Of a DNA stretch of 64,000 nt, positions 35,301-47,193 are shown one piece after another. How positions within the stretch are numbered: position 1 is the first letter of the stretch; every line of letters begins with the position of its first letter. The stretch is from the NCBI RefSeq assembly GCF_019669965.1, contig NZ_AP019781.1, forward strand, positions 2,481,092 through 2,545,091. Direction: 5' to 3'. This DNA is from Methanoculleus chikugoensis. Lineage in GTDB: Archaea; Halobacteriota; Methanomicrobia; Methanomicrobiales; Methanoculleaceae. The notes beneath the pieces were generated by a model, which was not told where the DNA came from, did no database searches, and saw nothing but the letters and a program-made list of their open reading frames with translations. The translations under genes were made by a program, and so were the position numbers.

Positions 35301-38300
35301 GCACGTGGATTGAAATAAGAGCCCGACGGAGGTCACCCGGTGCCTGCAGGTCGTGCCTCACGTAGGCACGTGGATTGAAATGTGATCACCCAATATTATA
35401 AACGAGAGTTAAGGTCGTGCCTCACGTAGGCACGTGGATTGAAATGCTACGAGAAGCACATCTACGCAGGGTCTACAGGTCGTGCCTCACGTAGGCACGT
35501 GGATTGAAATTCGCCGGTTTCGCGGATCCCGCGGGCGATCTCCGTCGTGCCTCACGTAGGCACGTGGATTGAAATACGGTGAAAACTCTTAGGAAATACC
35601 ACGCACAAGTCGTGCCTCACGTAGGCACGTGGATTGAAATACGGCCGCCCCTCCCTCAGTTGCCAGGAGATCCGTCGTGCCTCACGTAGGCACGTGGATT
35701 GAAATCCGCATAGGGGACATTTGCGCTTAGTTCCCACGTCGTGCCTCACGTAGGCACGTGGATTGAAATACCGGGGCGAGTGGTGGGGTCTGTACCGGCG
35801 GGGGTCGTGCCTCACGTAGGCACGTGGATTGAAATACTAAGTGCCCAAAAAGCAGAAGCAACGCGGGAGTCGTGCCTCACGTAGGCACGTGGATTGAAAT
35901 ATGATCCCGGTTGCGATGGCGCACCCGGACGTGTCGTGCCTCACGTAGGCACGTGGATTGAAATATACTGTACTACCATGCGGGCCGGTTCGTCTCCTGT
36001 CGTGCCTCACGTAGGCACGTGGATTGAAATGGGAAACAGTCTCGTCGGAGTCTCCCCGGCTTCCGCGTCGTGCCTCACGTAGGCACGTGGATTGAAATAA
36101 TGCAATCAAGGTCAGCGGGATCCGGCGGCTTGTCGTGCCTCACGTAGGCACGTGGATTGAAATGACCAGTTGGCTGCCTGGGTCACGGCGGAGTCCCCGT
36201 CGTGCCTCACGTAGGCACGTGGATTGAAATATAGGGCGGCCTCTCGGCGTCATCTCTGCACCAGTCGTGCCTCACGTAGGCACGTGGATTGAAATATGAG
36301 CCCGGTCGCGATGGTGCGGCCGGACGTCGTCGTGCCTCACGTAGGCACGTGGATTGAAATTCCCGCGCAACGTTCGTGAGCGCCTTCCGAGCAGTCGTGC
36401 CTCACGTAGGCACGTGGATTGAAATGTGAACGACCTACGGGCCTGCAGCGGGATCACCGTCGTGCCTCACGTAGGCACGTGGATTGAAATAGATACATGG
36501 GGCCTCCGCGGCCTCCCGGGCTGTCGTGCCTCACGTAGGCACGTGGATTGAAATAGGCGGGCGTTGGGCGTAGACCCTGCCCCGAGGTCGTGCCTCACGT
36601 AGGCACGTGGATTGAAATTCGATATGCCAGATATACCATGCCCGCTCCGCGTCGCAGTATCGTCGTGCCTCACGTAGGCACGTGGATTGAAATTCGATAT
36701 GCTCCTGGTGCGTCCGGGTGACGGCCGTCGTGCCTCACGTAGGCACGTGGATTGAAATTATCCTGCAGCAGAACTACGCCGTCATCATGAACGTCGTGCC
36801 TCACGTAGGCACGTGGATTGAAATATCGAGAACTTTGCGGCCGTCCTCGTCCTTTATGGTCGTGCCTCACGTAGGCACGTGGATTGAAATATACCGTCGC
36901 CTCGAGCTCTTCCTCGTCGTCCGTCGTGCCTCACGTAGGCACGTGGATTGAAATATGGTTCTGGCAGTTTGGCGATGGGGCTACGGCGTCGTGCCTCACG
37001 TAGGCACGTGGATTGAAATACTGACCTGACTGTGGGATCTGTCGTATCATGGTGTCGTGCCTCACGTAGGCACGTGGATTGAAATTCCCGGCAGCCGCTG
37101 CAGGGCACGGTGACGATGTCGTGCCTCACGTAGGCACGTGGATTGAAATCACCAGGGCGTGCCGTCGCCCCGGGCCTCCTGGTCGTGCCTCACGTAGGCA
37201 CGTGGATTGAAATTCGACGAGAAATTGCTTTGTTGCTGCCATATAGGTCGTGCCTCACGTAGGCACGTGGATTGAAATGAAGAGGCGTTGCTTGTAACTG
37301 GGCAGGAAGTCGGTCGTGCCTCACGTAGGCACGTGGATTGAAATGGGATGCCACCGCCGGTCGGCTGGAGTTCTACAGGTCGTGCCTCACGTAGGCACGT
37401 GGATTGAAATTTCGATGTACTCCCGGAACTCGTCGGAATGGGGTCGTGCCTCACGTAGGCACGTGGATTGAAATACCGGTTCTGGTGTCCGGGGTCGGGG
37501 TGGCGCCCGGGTCGTGCCTCACGTAGGCACGTGGATTGAAATTCGATGAGTTCGGAGAAGATCTGCTTGATAATCTGTCGTGCCTCACGTAGGCACGTGG
37601 ATTGAAATATTGAGCGAAGGCATATGTTGATTCCATTGACGTCGTGCCTCACGTAGGCACGTGGATTGAAATGTTCGACGAATGGAGATCATTTCTTGTG
37701 CAGCCGTCGTGCCTCACGTAGGCACGTGGATTGAAATATCAAATCCCGGTATAGTCGGTCTTTGAACTCCAGGTCGTGCCTCACGTAGGCACGTGGATTG
37801 AAATGCATCCCAGTTCATCGGGATGGCCGGTGAGATCGTCGTGCCTCACGTAGGCACGTGGATTGAAATTGCCCGGTCGCCTCCAGGATGATCTGCATCG
37901 GGGTCGTGCCTCACGTAGGCACGTGGATTGAAATGCGGAGATCCCGGACGATACCGATGACGTCAAGTCGTGCCTCACGTAGGCACGTGGATTGAAATTT
38001 CTCAGTCCCCGCCGTCGCTGCAAGCGCTCCTGTCGTGCCTCACGTAGGCACGTGGATTGAAATTTGCTAAATGCGACTGGACGCAGGTCGTGGATGTCGT
38101 GCCTCACGTAGGCACGTGGATTGAAATCCGAGGGCGCACTGGAACGGGGCGTTGTCATCGAGTCGTGCCTCACGTAGGCACGTGGATTGAAATATCGGGA
38201 TCCAATTCTTAACCCCGACCGAATACGTCGTGCCTCACGTAGGCACGTGGATTGAAATAGGAACGCCGATACCGGGATCTCGATCATCGTCGTCGTGCCT

Positions 38301-41300
38301 CACGTAGGCACGTGGATTGAAATGCGCAAGTAGCTGAGGAATGACCGGACATAACTCGTCGTGCCTCACGTAGGCACGTGGATTGAAATAGACAGGATAC
38401 TCGCGGCCGGATATCGTCGTTGACGTCGTGCCTCACGTAGGCACGTGGATTGAAATGCGCAAGTAGCTGAGGAATGACCGGACATAACTGTCGTGCCTCA
38501 CGTAGGCACGTGGATTGAAATGTCGATGTTGCCCCGGGAGTACGGCGGGTTCATGTCGTGCCTCACGTAGGCACGTGGATTGAAATGCGCAAGTAGCTGA
38601 GGAATGACCGGACATAACTGTCGTGCCTCACGTAGGCACGTGGATTGAAATTCCCAGCGGCAGTCGTCGGTCGTGCTCCGTGCATGTCGTGCCTCACGTA
38701 GGCACGTGGATTGAAATGAGACCGCACAGCCGCACTTCTCGCAGGTCTCTTGTCGTGCCTCACGTAGGCACGTGGATTGAAATACCCTCGCCGGCGCAAT
38801 CCACAGCGTGACCGTGTCGTGCCTCACGTAGGCACGTGGATTGAAATTTCCGGACCCGGGCAGCGAGACCCCGGCATACTGTCGTGCCTCACGTAGGCAC
38901 GTGGATTGAAATATGGCGCTGATGAGCCGGGCCTTCCCCTTCGCCGTCGTGCCTCACGTAGGCACGTGGATTGAAATCCCTTGTTTTCAAACGGGATCCC
39001 GTCCTTGAAGGTCGTGCCTCACGTAGGCACGTGGATTGAAATCCGCCGTAGGGGTAGGTGCCCCAGGGGGAGAGGGTCGTGCCTCACGTAGGCACGTGGA
39101 TTGAAATAAGGCGTATTACCCAGATGTGGCGTGGACAAAGGTCGTGCCTCACGTAGGCACGTGGATTGAAATGAGACCGCGATCGGGATCCGCGCCTACC
39201 TGGACGTCGTGCCTCACGTAGGCACGTGGATTGAAATTCCCAGGCCGCTTCCCGGGCGTCGAGTTCCGCGTCGTGCCTCACGTAGGCACGTGGATTGAAA
39301 TATCTGCGCGAAGAGGTCCTCGACCCCCTGGCTGGTCGTGCCTCACGTAGGCACGTGGATTGAAATACGGCTAGCCCGCCATCAAACCCGTAGCCGCCCG
39401 GTCGTGCCTCACGTAGGCACGTGGATTGAAATCTCAACGGCCAACCGGCCTACCTCAATCGCGGGGTCGTGCCTCACGTAGGCACGTGGATTGAAATGTG
39501 ATCGCTGCATACCGGTTCAGGGACTCGTTCGCGTCGTGCCTCACGTAGGCACGTGGATTGAAATTCCGCCTGCATGGTGCGCTTCGCTTGCGCGATCGTC
39601 GTGCCTCACGTAGGCACGTGGATTGAAATGAGCACGCAGCCGGCATCCCCTACGAGACGTGGGTCGTGCCTCACGTAGGCACGTGGATTGAAATTCGTAG
39701 AGCGCGGCGACGGGTTCGGCCCTGATGTCGTGCCTCACGTAGGCACGTGGATTGAAATGTGCCGAGCCCGAACTCCGAGAGCGTCGTGCCGTCGTGCCTC
39801 ACGTAGGCACGTGGATTGAAATCAGCACCTCCCGTGCAATCCCGATATCGGCATGTCGTGCCTCACGTAGGCACGTGGATTGAAATACCATAATGTATTT
39901 CGCATCACCCGCATAAATAGTCGTGCCTCACGTAGGCACGTGGATTGAAATATCTGCGCGAACAGGTCCTCGACCCCCTGGCTGGTCGTGCCTCACGTAG
40001 GCACGTGGATTGAAATTTCTTCGATCTCCTCAATTCTGCTGCATACACTGTCGTGCCTCACGTAGGCACGTGGATTGAAATCTCCAGGACGTCGCGGCCG
40101 AGATGGCGACCCTGGTCGTGCCTCACGTAGGCACGTGGATTGAAATTTCTGCTGCTCAATGATCTGACCGTCTTTGTCCCTGTCGTGCCTCACGTAGGCA
40201 CGTGGATTGAAATTTTCCATTCCGTGAGGCTCGATACCTGCCGGAGTCGTGCCTCACGTAGGCACGTGGATTGAAATCCATTGTTGAGGCTCCTTTGGTG
40301 ACTTTTCCGGGTCGTGCCTCACGTAGGCACGTGGATTGAAATTCCTCGATGGTGACGATCCCGCTGAGGGCGGTGATGTCGTGCCTCACGTAGGCACGTG
40401 GATTGAAATCGGCCCTCGATGATAGCCGCCCGCATCTCTTTGGTCGTGCCTCACGTAGGCACGTGGATTGAAATCGGGCGGCCGGTCCTGCAGCGCCCTG
40501 GCAAAGTCGTCGTGCCTCACGTAGGCACGTGGATTGAAATTTTGGAACAATTACGGGCCTGCCGGCGGCGGCTGGTCGTGCCTCACGTAGGCACGTGGAT
40601 TGAAATCTACGCTCGACACGGGGAATATCCCCGGGAGCAGTCGTGCCTCACGTAGGCACGTGGATTGAAATCGCCTCGCCTGCGATCTCACCCGGGCATA
40701 CCTGCGTCGTGCCTCACGTAGGCACGTGGATTGAAATAGCGTGATCTTTCGGGAGGTCGGGCAAGTCTGGTCGTGCCTCACGTAGGCACGTGGATTGAAA
40801 TTGCGGCTCGTACTCGTCTAGCGGCAGGTGGTCGGCGTCGTGCCTCACGTAGGCACGTGGATTGAAATAAATAAGGGATTAGGTGGAATACAATACGTCC
40901 CGTCGTGCCTCACGTAGGCACGTGGATTGAAATATTGGTAATAATTGTTGGAATTGAAATACTCTGTCGTGCCTCACGTAGGCACGTGGATTGAAATGTG
41001 AATGCCTCATAGAGGCGTGGGACGGCGCCGTCGTGCCTCACGTAGGCACGTGGATTGAAATTCATCAAGGCCGGCGTATCCCGCAGTCCCTACATGCGTC
41101 GTGCCTCACGTAGGCACGTGGATTGAAATACGTCTCCGCCGGGCGGCTGCCTGGCATCATCGTCGTGCCTCACGTAGGCACGTGGATTGAAATGGGCAGA
41201 CGCGGCTTCCCCCACATTCACGCCGTCGTGCCTCACGTAGGCACGTGGATTGAAATTGAATCAGCACTGCAGACTCACGCGGTTTCCGGTCGTGCCTCAC

Positions 41301-41775
41301 GTAGGCACGTGGATTGAAATGTGAATGCGTCGTAGAGGCGCGGGACGGCGCCGTCGTGCCTCACGTAGGCACGTGGATTGAAATTGCAAGATCTCGTCCC
41401 ATCCGAAGACCGCGTTCGTCGTGCCTCACGTAGGCACGTGGATTGAAATCGTCCGGAGTATCCAGCTGTCGGCCCCGAGGAGCGTCGTGCCTCACGTAGG
41501 CACGTGGATTGAAATCAGGCGATCGATCTCGATCGGCGTGTGGTTGTGTCGTGCCTCACGTAGGCACGTGGATTGAAATCTGTGGGGCGATCGCTACGGC
41601 AGGAGGGGCGTTGTCGTGCCTCACGTAGGCACGTGGATTGAAATGGTTGAGATCGTGATCGTCGTCGCGCTGCTCACAGGTCGTGCCTCACGTAGGCACG
41701 TGGATTGAAATCCCTCCGGGCCCGGGTCGACTGCCAGGATCGGGTCGTGCCTCACGTAGGCACGTAGATTGGGCA
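29349..41775 (+). CRISPR. Type I-C CRISPR array, about 191 repeats
   Basis: A 32-base repeat starting GTCGTGCCTCACG and ending GTGGATTGAAAT recurs about every 65 bases. I counted 191 copies by eye, the average unit is 65.2 bases, and spacers are about 31-36 bases. GTGCCT and AGGCAC inside the repeat form the hairpin recognised by Cas5c, and the ATTGAAAT end is typical of type I-C. The repeat is nearly invariant until the last copy (41744-41775), which reads GTAGATTGGGCA at its end, as expected at the leader-distal terminus. Several spacers occur two or three times. The open frames across it (translating as HVGTWIEI or FQSTCLREAR) are repeat translations, not genes. Confidence 0.99.
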
Positions 41776-41896
41776 GATTCGGATAGTAGTCCTACCGGAG
41801 CTACCAGTTCCATAGTATCTTGGGAGCCGGCAGAAGCACTCCGGCGCAATAAATCGCCGCAAAATGAGGGGCGGGGCCCTCCCCCCGGATAACCGC

Positions 41897-44314
41897 TCAC
41901 TGGTATTCCGGGGGCTGGATCTCTTTCGGCAGCCCGCCCTTGAAGTGCTGCTGCACCTTCCCGTAGTACTGCCGCAGCCGCTCGTTCATCGTCGCGTGCA
42001 CCTTCTCCCGTGCATTCTCAAAGTGCGACGGCTTCACGACGGCGGCACCCTCCCGCATGGCGAGCATGGCCGCCTCACGGGCGAGCGCCTCGAGGTCCGA
42101 GCCGACGAACCCCTCGGTCTCGGCTGCAACCTTCTTGATGAGCTGATCTCTCGCCGGGTCGTCCAGGGCTATCTTCTGCTGCGCGAAGAGGTCGACGAGT
42201 TTCTTCCGCCGGACGTGGCTCACGAGCCCCTCGTCTTCGCTCGACGCAATCGCAGCACGGTGCTCCTTCACGTCTTCGACGCTCACCTGACGGTTCGCTC
42301 CCACGGCGAGAACCAGGTCTTCAAGATCGTTCTCCGTGAGCCCCTCCGTCATCGCCACGAGGTCTTCCATCGTCGAGCCCTCGAGCGGCATGTAACTGGT
42401 GTGGATCGCGAGGATCTTCGCCCGGTCGTCCCGTCCGGGCTCGCCGATGTAGACGAGCCGGTCGAACCGCCCGGGCCGGAGCAGCGCCGGGTCGACCATA
42501 TCCGGCCGGTTGGTCGCGCCCATCACCACGACGCCCCGGAGTTCCTCGAGACCGTCGATCTCGGTGAGGATCTGGTTTAGCACGCTCTCGATGACGTGCG
42601 ACTCGGTGCCGCCACCCCGGGCCGGGGCAAGAGCGTCGAGTTCGTCGAAGAAGATGATGGACGGCGCCACCTGCCGGGCCTTCTTGAAGACCTCCCGGAC
42701 AGCCCGCTCGCTCTCGCCGACCCACTTCGAGAGGAGCTGGGGGCCCTTGACCGGGACGAAGTTCGCCCCGCTCTCGCTCGCGACGGCCTTTGCAATCAGG
42801 GTCTTCCCGGTCCCCGGCGGCCCGTAGAGGAGGACGCCCTTCGGAGGTTCGATACCGAGGTTCTCGAACTGCTCCCGCCGGGTGAGCGGATACTCCACCG
42901 CCTCGCGGATATCCTGCTTCGCCTCCTCAAGCCCCCCGACATCCTCCCAGGCGGTGTGGGGCACCTCGAGGAGGATCTCCCGCATCGCGCTCGGGCCCAC
43001 GTCGCGGAGAGCGTCGCGGAAGTCCCTGGCCTGCACCTCCATCTTCTCGAGGATCTCCGGCGGGATCTCGTCGGCTTCGAGATCGATCTCGGGGAGGTAG
43101 CGCCGCAGCGCCTTGATAGCCGCCTCACGGGCGAGTGCGGCGAGATCCGCCCCGACGAACCCGTGGGTCTGCTGGGCGACGTCGGCGATCGCCACGTCGT
43201 CCGCGAGCGGCATGCCGCGGGTGTGGATCTGGAGAACCTGGATCCGGTCGTCCTCCGAGGGCACCCCGATCTCGATCTCCCGGTCGAACCGCCCGGGACG
43301 GCGGAGGGCGGGATCGATGGCGTCGAGCCGGTTCGTGGCCCCGATCACCACGACCTGACCCCGCTCCTCGAGCCCGTCCATCATCGTCAGGAGCTGGGCG
43401 ACCACCCGCCGCTCGACCTCCCCGGTCACCTCCTCGCGCCGGGGGGCGATCGAGTCGAGCTCGTCGATGAAGATGATCGCAGGAGCGTGCTGCCGTGCAT
43501 CCTCAAAGACCTCCCGGAGCCGCTGTTCGCTCTCGCCGTAGTACTTCGAGATCACCTCCGGCCCCGCGATCGAGATGAAGTGTGCTCCGCTCTCGCTCGC
43601 GACCGCCTTTGCAATCAGGGTCTTCCCGGTCCCCGGCGGCCCGTAGAGGAGAACGCCCTTCGGCGGCTCGATACCGAGCTTTCTAAAGATCTCCGGGTGG
43701 CGCATGGGCAGTTCGATCGTCTCGCGGACCCGCTGTAACTCGCCCTTCAGACCGCCGATATCCTCGTAGCTGATCCTTTTGACGCCCTCGAACCCGGCCG
43801 CAGGCTTCTCGGAGAACTCGATCTTCGTGTTTTTGGTGATGATCACGGCGTTCTCCGGCTCGACCACCACGGCCTTGAACGCGACGAGCTGGGGCTGCAT
43901 GAACGGAAGCCCGGCCTGGATGGGGACGGAGTCGTTTTTGACGACCGGAAAGTCGATCAGTTTGTTGACGACGCTGCCATAGTTGATGGGGAGCTGTTTG
44001 GGGAGGTCTTCGGGCGGCGCGAGCACGACCCGTTTCGCCTCGGCCTCCTCGTCGAGCGTTCGTATCTTGACCCGGTCGCCGATGCTCGCACCGGTATTGA
44101 GCCGGGTAAAATTATCGATCCTGACTTTGCCCTGGTGCCAGTCGTTCACCATGGCGCGCCAGACCTTGGCTACGGTGCGACGCTTCCCTTCAATAGCAAC
44201 GAGGTCTCCCGGGTTGAGCCTGAGCTGCAACATGGTATCAGGGTCAAGCCGTGCCTTGCCTGCCCCCTGATCCTCCGGATAAGCGCTATCTACCTTCAAG
44301 TATATCTCGGGCAT
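41897..44314 (-). CDS. Cdc48/VCP-type AAA ATPase
   Basis: This 805-residue archaeal Cdc48 unfolds proteins, often for the proteasome. The N-terminal double-psi barrel (about residues 1-180) is followed by AAA domains D1 and D2. Each has [23 protein letters not shown], a Walker B ([12 protein letters not shown] and [12 protein letters not shown]) and RRPGRFDR-type arginine fingers. After the D2 core an extra segment of about 75 residues, starting near [20 protein letters not shown], separates the small lid from the usual [17 protein letters not shown], making D2 longer than in most relatives. It shares a short divergent promoter region with larC. Confidence 0.95.
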   Translation of the reverse strand: MPEIYLKVDSAYPEDQGAGKARLDPDTMLQLRLNPGDLVAIEGKRRTVAKVWRAMVNDWHQGKVRIDNFTRLNTGASIGDRVKIRTLDEEAEAKRVVLAPPEDLPKQLPINYGSVVNKLIDFPVVKNDSVPIQAGLPFMQPQLVAFKAVVVEPENAVIITKNTKIEFSEKPAAGFEGVKRISYEDIGGLKGELQRVRETIELPMRHPEIFRKLGIEPPKGVLLYGPPGTGKTLIAKAVASESGAHFISIAGPEVISKYYGESEQRLREVFEDARQHAPAIIFIDELDSIAPRREEVTGEVERRVVAQLLTMMDGLEERGQVVVIGATNRLDAIDPALRRPGRFDREIEIGVPSEDDRIQVLQIHTRGMPLADDVAIADVAQQTHGFVGADLAALAREAAIKALRRYLPEIDLEADEIPPEILEKMEVQARDFRDALRDVGPSAMREILLEVPHTAWEDVGGLEEAKQDIREAVEYPLTRREQFENLGIEPPKGVLLYGPPGTGKTLIAKAVASESGANFVPVKGPQLLSKWVGESERAVREVFKKARQVAPSIIFFDELDALAPARGGGTESHVIESVLNQILTEIDGLEELRGVVVMGATNRPDMVDPALLRPGRFDRLVYIGEPGRDDRAKILAIHTSYMPLEGSTMEDLVAMTEGLTENDLEDLVLAVGANRQVSVEDVKEHRAAIASSEDEGLVSHVRRKKLVDLFAQQKIALDDPARDQLIKKVAAETEGFVGSDLEALAREAAMLAMREGAAVVKPSHFENAREKVHATMNERLRQYYGKVQQHFKGGLPKEIQPPEYQ

Positions 44315-44360
44315 TACCTCTAGTTCTTATATTTCGGGGATTTATAAGTACTGGAGGCGC
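44315..44360. promoter_or_regulatory. Divergent promoters of cdc48 and larC
   Basis: Only 46 bases separate the two divergent starts. TTATATTT and TTTATAAGT act as overlapping TATA boxes for the two directions, and TGGAGG lies 4 bases before the larC ATG. Transcription leaders must be very short on at least one side. Confidence 0.55.
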
Positions 44361-45554
44361 ATGAACGTACTTCTCTTCGATCCGTTCAACGGAGCCGCAG
44401 GCGACATGATTATCGGAACCCTTCTCGATCTGGGGGCCGACGAAGGGCTTGTCCGGGCAGCCATGCGCTCCGTCGTCGGCGAACCGACAATAGAACGGGT
44501 AGACCGCTCCGGCATCCGGGCCGTCCGGGTGAGAACGCACGCCCCGGTCGATCACCGCACCCTCGACGAGGTGCTCGACCGGGTGGCCGGAAGCGACGCT
44601 CCCGCCCCTGCCCGGGAGATGGCGCGGCGGGTCTTCCTCCGGATACACCGGGCCGAGGAGAGTATCCACGGAGAGGGGGCGCACTTCCACGAGGTGGGTG
44701 CGGACGACGCGATCGCCGACGTGGTGGGAGCCTGCACCGCCCTGCACTCCCTCGCCCCCGGCGGTGTCGCCGTCCGCCCGGTCGCACTCGGCCGGGGATT
44801 TGCGGTCGGCGCCCACGGCACCTTCCCCGTCCCGGCTCCCGCGACGATCGCAATCCTCGCCGGGTCGGATCTTGTGACGGTTCCCGGGGACGAGGAGCGG
44901 GAACTCTGCACCCCGACGGGGGCCGCCCTCCTCGCCGAGTTCTCGACCGTCCGGCCCGAAGACCTCGGCGCTGCGGCCATCCGGGCGGTCGGCTACGGGG
45001 CAGGGAGCAGGAACCCCCCGGCAAGGCCGAACGTCCTCCGGTCGATGCTCCTCTCTACAAAAGAGGCTTCCGGAGGCGACCGGATCGACATCCTCGAGAC
45101 GAACGTCGACGACGTCACCGGGGAGGCTCTCGCCTACACGATCGGCTGCCTGATGGAAGAAGGGGCCCGGGACGCAAGCGCCATTCCCGTGATGATGAAG
45201 AAGGGGCGGAGCGGCCACCTTGTCCGGGTGGTCTGCCGCCCCGACGCGACCGACCGCCTCGTAGGGGTGATGGCGCGGGAACTCGGGACGCTCGGGATAC
45301 GGTGCATCCCGATGGTGCACCGGGCCGTCGCGGAACGAACTATCGAGCCGGTCACGGTGACCATCCGGGGCAAGGAGACGACGATCGACGTGAAGTGCGG
45401 CTGGTCGGGAGGGAAGATCGTATCGTTCAAGGCGGAGTACGAACAGGCGGCGGCGTGCGCACGGGAGACCGGACTCCCGTTCCGTGAGGTCGCCGGAACG
45501 GTCGAGGCGGCAGCACGCCGTCTCTTCGTCGAGCGGGGTGTGCTCGAACCATGA
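44361..45554 (+). CDS. larC: LarC-like nickel insertion protein (DUF111)
   Basis: The 397-residue protein starts with MNVLLFDPFNGAAGDMIIG, contains GEGAHFHEVGADDAIADVVGA and ends with a ferredoxin-like domain (LETNVDDVTGEALAYTIG). LarC inserts nickel into the pyridinium bis-thiocarboxylate cofactor of lactate racemase. Methanogens often carry it without an obvious racemase, so its product may serve another LarA-type enzyme. No larB or larE is in view. It overlaps radB by 4 bases. Confidence 0.92.
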   Translation: MNVLLFDPFNGAAGDMIIGTLLDLGADEGLVRAAMRSVVGEPTIERVDRSGIRAVRVRTHAPVDHRTLDEVLDRVAGSDAPAPAREMARRVFLRIHRAEESIHGEGAHFHEVGADDAIADVVGACTALHSLAPGGVAVRPVALGRGFAVGAHGTFPVPAPATIAILAGSDLVTVPGDEERELCTPTGAALLAEFSTVRPEDLGAAAIRAVGYGAGSRNPPARPNVLRSMLLSTKEASGGDRIDILETNVDDVTGEALAYTIGCLMEEGARDASAIPVMMKKGRSGHLVRVVCRPDATDRLVGVMARELGTLGIRCIPMVHRAVAERTIEPVTVTIRGKETTIDVKCGWSGGKIVSFKAEYEQAAACARETGLPFREVAGTVEAAARRLFVERGVLEP

Positions 45555-46225
45555 AGACCGACCGGGTCGGCACGGGAAGCCAGTGCCTCGACGACCTGCT
45601 CGGCGGCGGGCTCGAGCGGCGGGCGATCACCCAGATCTACGGCGAGCCTGCGAGCGGCAAGAGCACCCTCTGCCTGATGGCGGCAGTGGCCTGCCTCCGG
45701 GCCGGGAACTCGGTCGTCTACATCGACACCGAAGGGTTCTCGGTGGAGCGCTTCGCTCAGATCGCCGGGGAGAACGCCGGGACGCTCGCCGACCGGCTCT
45801 ACCTCTTCGAGCCGCTCGATTTCGCCCAGCAGGGGACGATGATCGCCGACTCCGAAGGCTTGCTCAAGAACGGCCACGCCCCCGTGGGGCTGCTGGTGAT
45901 GGACTCGGCCACCGCCCTCTACCGGACGGAACTCGATCTCGGGCGGGAGGCGATACGGAAACTCTCGCACCACATGATCAAACTCCTCGGGCTCGCAAAG
46001 AAGTACGACATCCCCGTCCTGATCACGAACCAGATCTATATGGATGTGGAGCGCGAGCGGGTGGCGGGGCTCGGGGGAACGGCGCTCGAACACCTCTCGA
46101 AGGCCATCATACGGCTTGAAAAGAAGGATAGCGTCCGGCGGGCGATGCTCCGGAAGCACCGGTCCCGGCCGGAAGGGCTCTCGTTCGACTTCGTGATCAC
46201 CGAAGACGGGATCAGAACGGTATAA
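45551..46225 (+). CDS. radB: RadB, RecA-family DNA repair and recombination protein
   Basis: The 224-residue RadA paralogue lacks the N-terminal helix-hairpin-helix domain. It has Walker A GEPASGKST (31-39), SVVYIDTEGFS, Walker B GLLVMDSATALYR and LGLAKKYDIPVLITNQIY, as in archaeal RadB, which assists RadA-mediated strand exchange. It overlaps larC by 4 bases at its start and dapF by 14 bases tail to tail. Confidence 0.95.
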   Translation: MKTDRVGTGSQCLDDLLGGGLERRAITQIYGEPASGKSTLCLMAAVACLRAGNSVVYIDTEGFSVERFAQIAGENAGTLADRLYLFEPLDFAQQGTMIADSEGLLKNGHAPVGLLVMDSATALYRTELDLGREAIRKLSHHMIKLLGLAKKYDIPVLITNQIYMDVERERVAGLGGTALEHLSKAIIRLEKKDSVRRAMLRKHRSRPEGLSFDFVITEDGIRTV

Positions 46226-47030
46226 CACCGGTAAAGACCGTCTCGGCGGGGCCTTCCATCGTGACGGCCTCCCCGAACCGGATCACGAGCGGGCCGCCTT
46301 TTGTCTCGACAAGCACCGTATCCCCAACTTTGCCGAGGTGATGGGCGACCGCGGCGGACGCCGTCGCGCCGGTCCCGCAACTCTCGGTCTCGTCCTCGAC
46401 GCCGCGCTCGAACGTCCGGATCCGGATCGTGTCGTTGCCGGCCTCTTCAACGAAGTTGACGTTCGCGCCCTCGGGGAAGGTGGGGTGGTTCCTGATGGCC
46501 GGGCCGACAATGCCGATCTCGACTGCGCCTATTTCTTTCACGAAGACAACCGCGTGGGGAACGCCGGTGTTCGCGGCATAGACGGTGAAACCCCGGATCT
46601 CCTCTCTGTATTCGCCGTTCCCGACGGCCGGGATGCCGTTCCGCTCGAATGCGGGCTCAGGCATCGTGATCGTCGCGGTGAACTCGTCGTCGGCGTAGCC
46701 TGCCGAGACCTGAACGATCCCCGCCCCGGTCTCGACCGAGCAGGACTCTTTCACGTAGCCGGCGTCGTAGGCGTACTTCGCGAGGCACCTGATACCGTTC
46801 CCGCACATCGCGGCCTCGCTCTCATCGGGCTGGAAGAGCCGCATCCGGATCTCGGCCGCCTCCGATGCCTGGAGGAAGAGAATGCCGTCGGCGCCGATGC
46901 CGAACCTGCGGTCGCAGAAGAGCGCCGCAAACGCTCCCTTCATCTCCTCGGGAATGACCTCGCCGTTATGCTCATCGATCAGGATAAAGTCGTTGCCGTT
47001 TCCCTGCAGTTTGGTGAACGCGATCTCCAT
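46212..47030 (-). CDS. dapF: Diaminopimelate epimerase
   Basis: The 272-residue enzyme interconverts LL- and meso-diaminopimelate for lysine synthesis. It has KLQGNGNDFILID near the start and the two catalytic cysteines in MCGNGIRC (Cys76) and ESCGTGATA (Cys218). The ATG at 47030 is preceded by GGAGAGG at a spacing of 7 bases; the open frame continues upstream without protein character. It converges on radB with a 14-base overlap. Confidence 0.96.
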   Translation of the reverse strand: MEIAFTKLQGNGNDFILIDEHNGEVIPEEMKGAFAALFCDRRFGIGADGILFLQASEAAEIRMRLFQPDESEAAMCGNGIRCLAKYAYDAGYVKESCSVETGAGIVQVSAGYADDEFTATITMPEPAFERNGIPAVGNGEYREEIRGFTVYAANTGVPHAVVFVKEIGAVEIGIVGPAIRNHPTFPEGANVNFVEEAGNDTIRIRTFERGVEDETESCGTGATASAAVAHHLGKVGDTVLVETKGGPLVIRFGEAVTMEGPAETVFTGVIPF

Positions 47031-47149
47031 GATGTAGCCTCTCCTGTAGGTATGGGAGCGGCGGGTGATAAACCGTGTTGCCCGGGCGTTGGTCTCTGGT
47101 ATGGTTGGGGGCGGTAATGCAAGACGCGAAGGTGGAATGGGATCCGCCA

Positions 47150-47193
47150 TACAATACTTATATACCCCTCCCGGAACCAAAACATAGGTGCGT
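47150..47193 (+). promoter_or_regulatory. Promoter of rpoL
   Basis: ATACAATACTTATATACCCC (47150-47169) is a TATA-type element about 30-40 bases before the rpoL start, and TAGGTG lies 4 bases before the ATG at 47194. Confidence 0.55.

Noticed and set aside
29349-41775. Self-targeting spacers against genes in this window
   Set aside because: I noticed none while reading but could not compare all 190 spacers systematically, so I make no claim.
29549-41892. Many open frames of 60-190 codons across the CRISPR array, reading HVGTWIEI or FQSTCLREAR repeatedly
   Set aside because: They are translations of the CRISPR repeat in different frames with spacer sequence between; the period and lack of ribosome binding sites show they are not genes.
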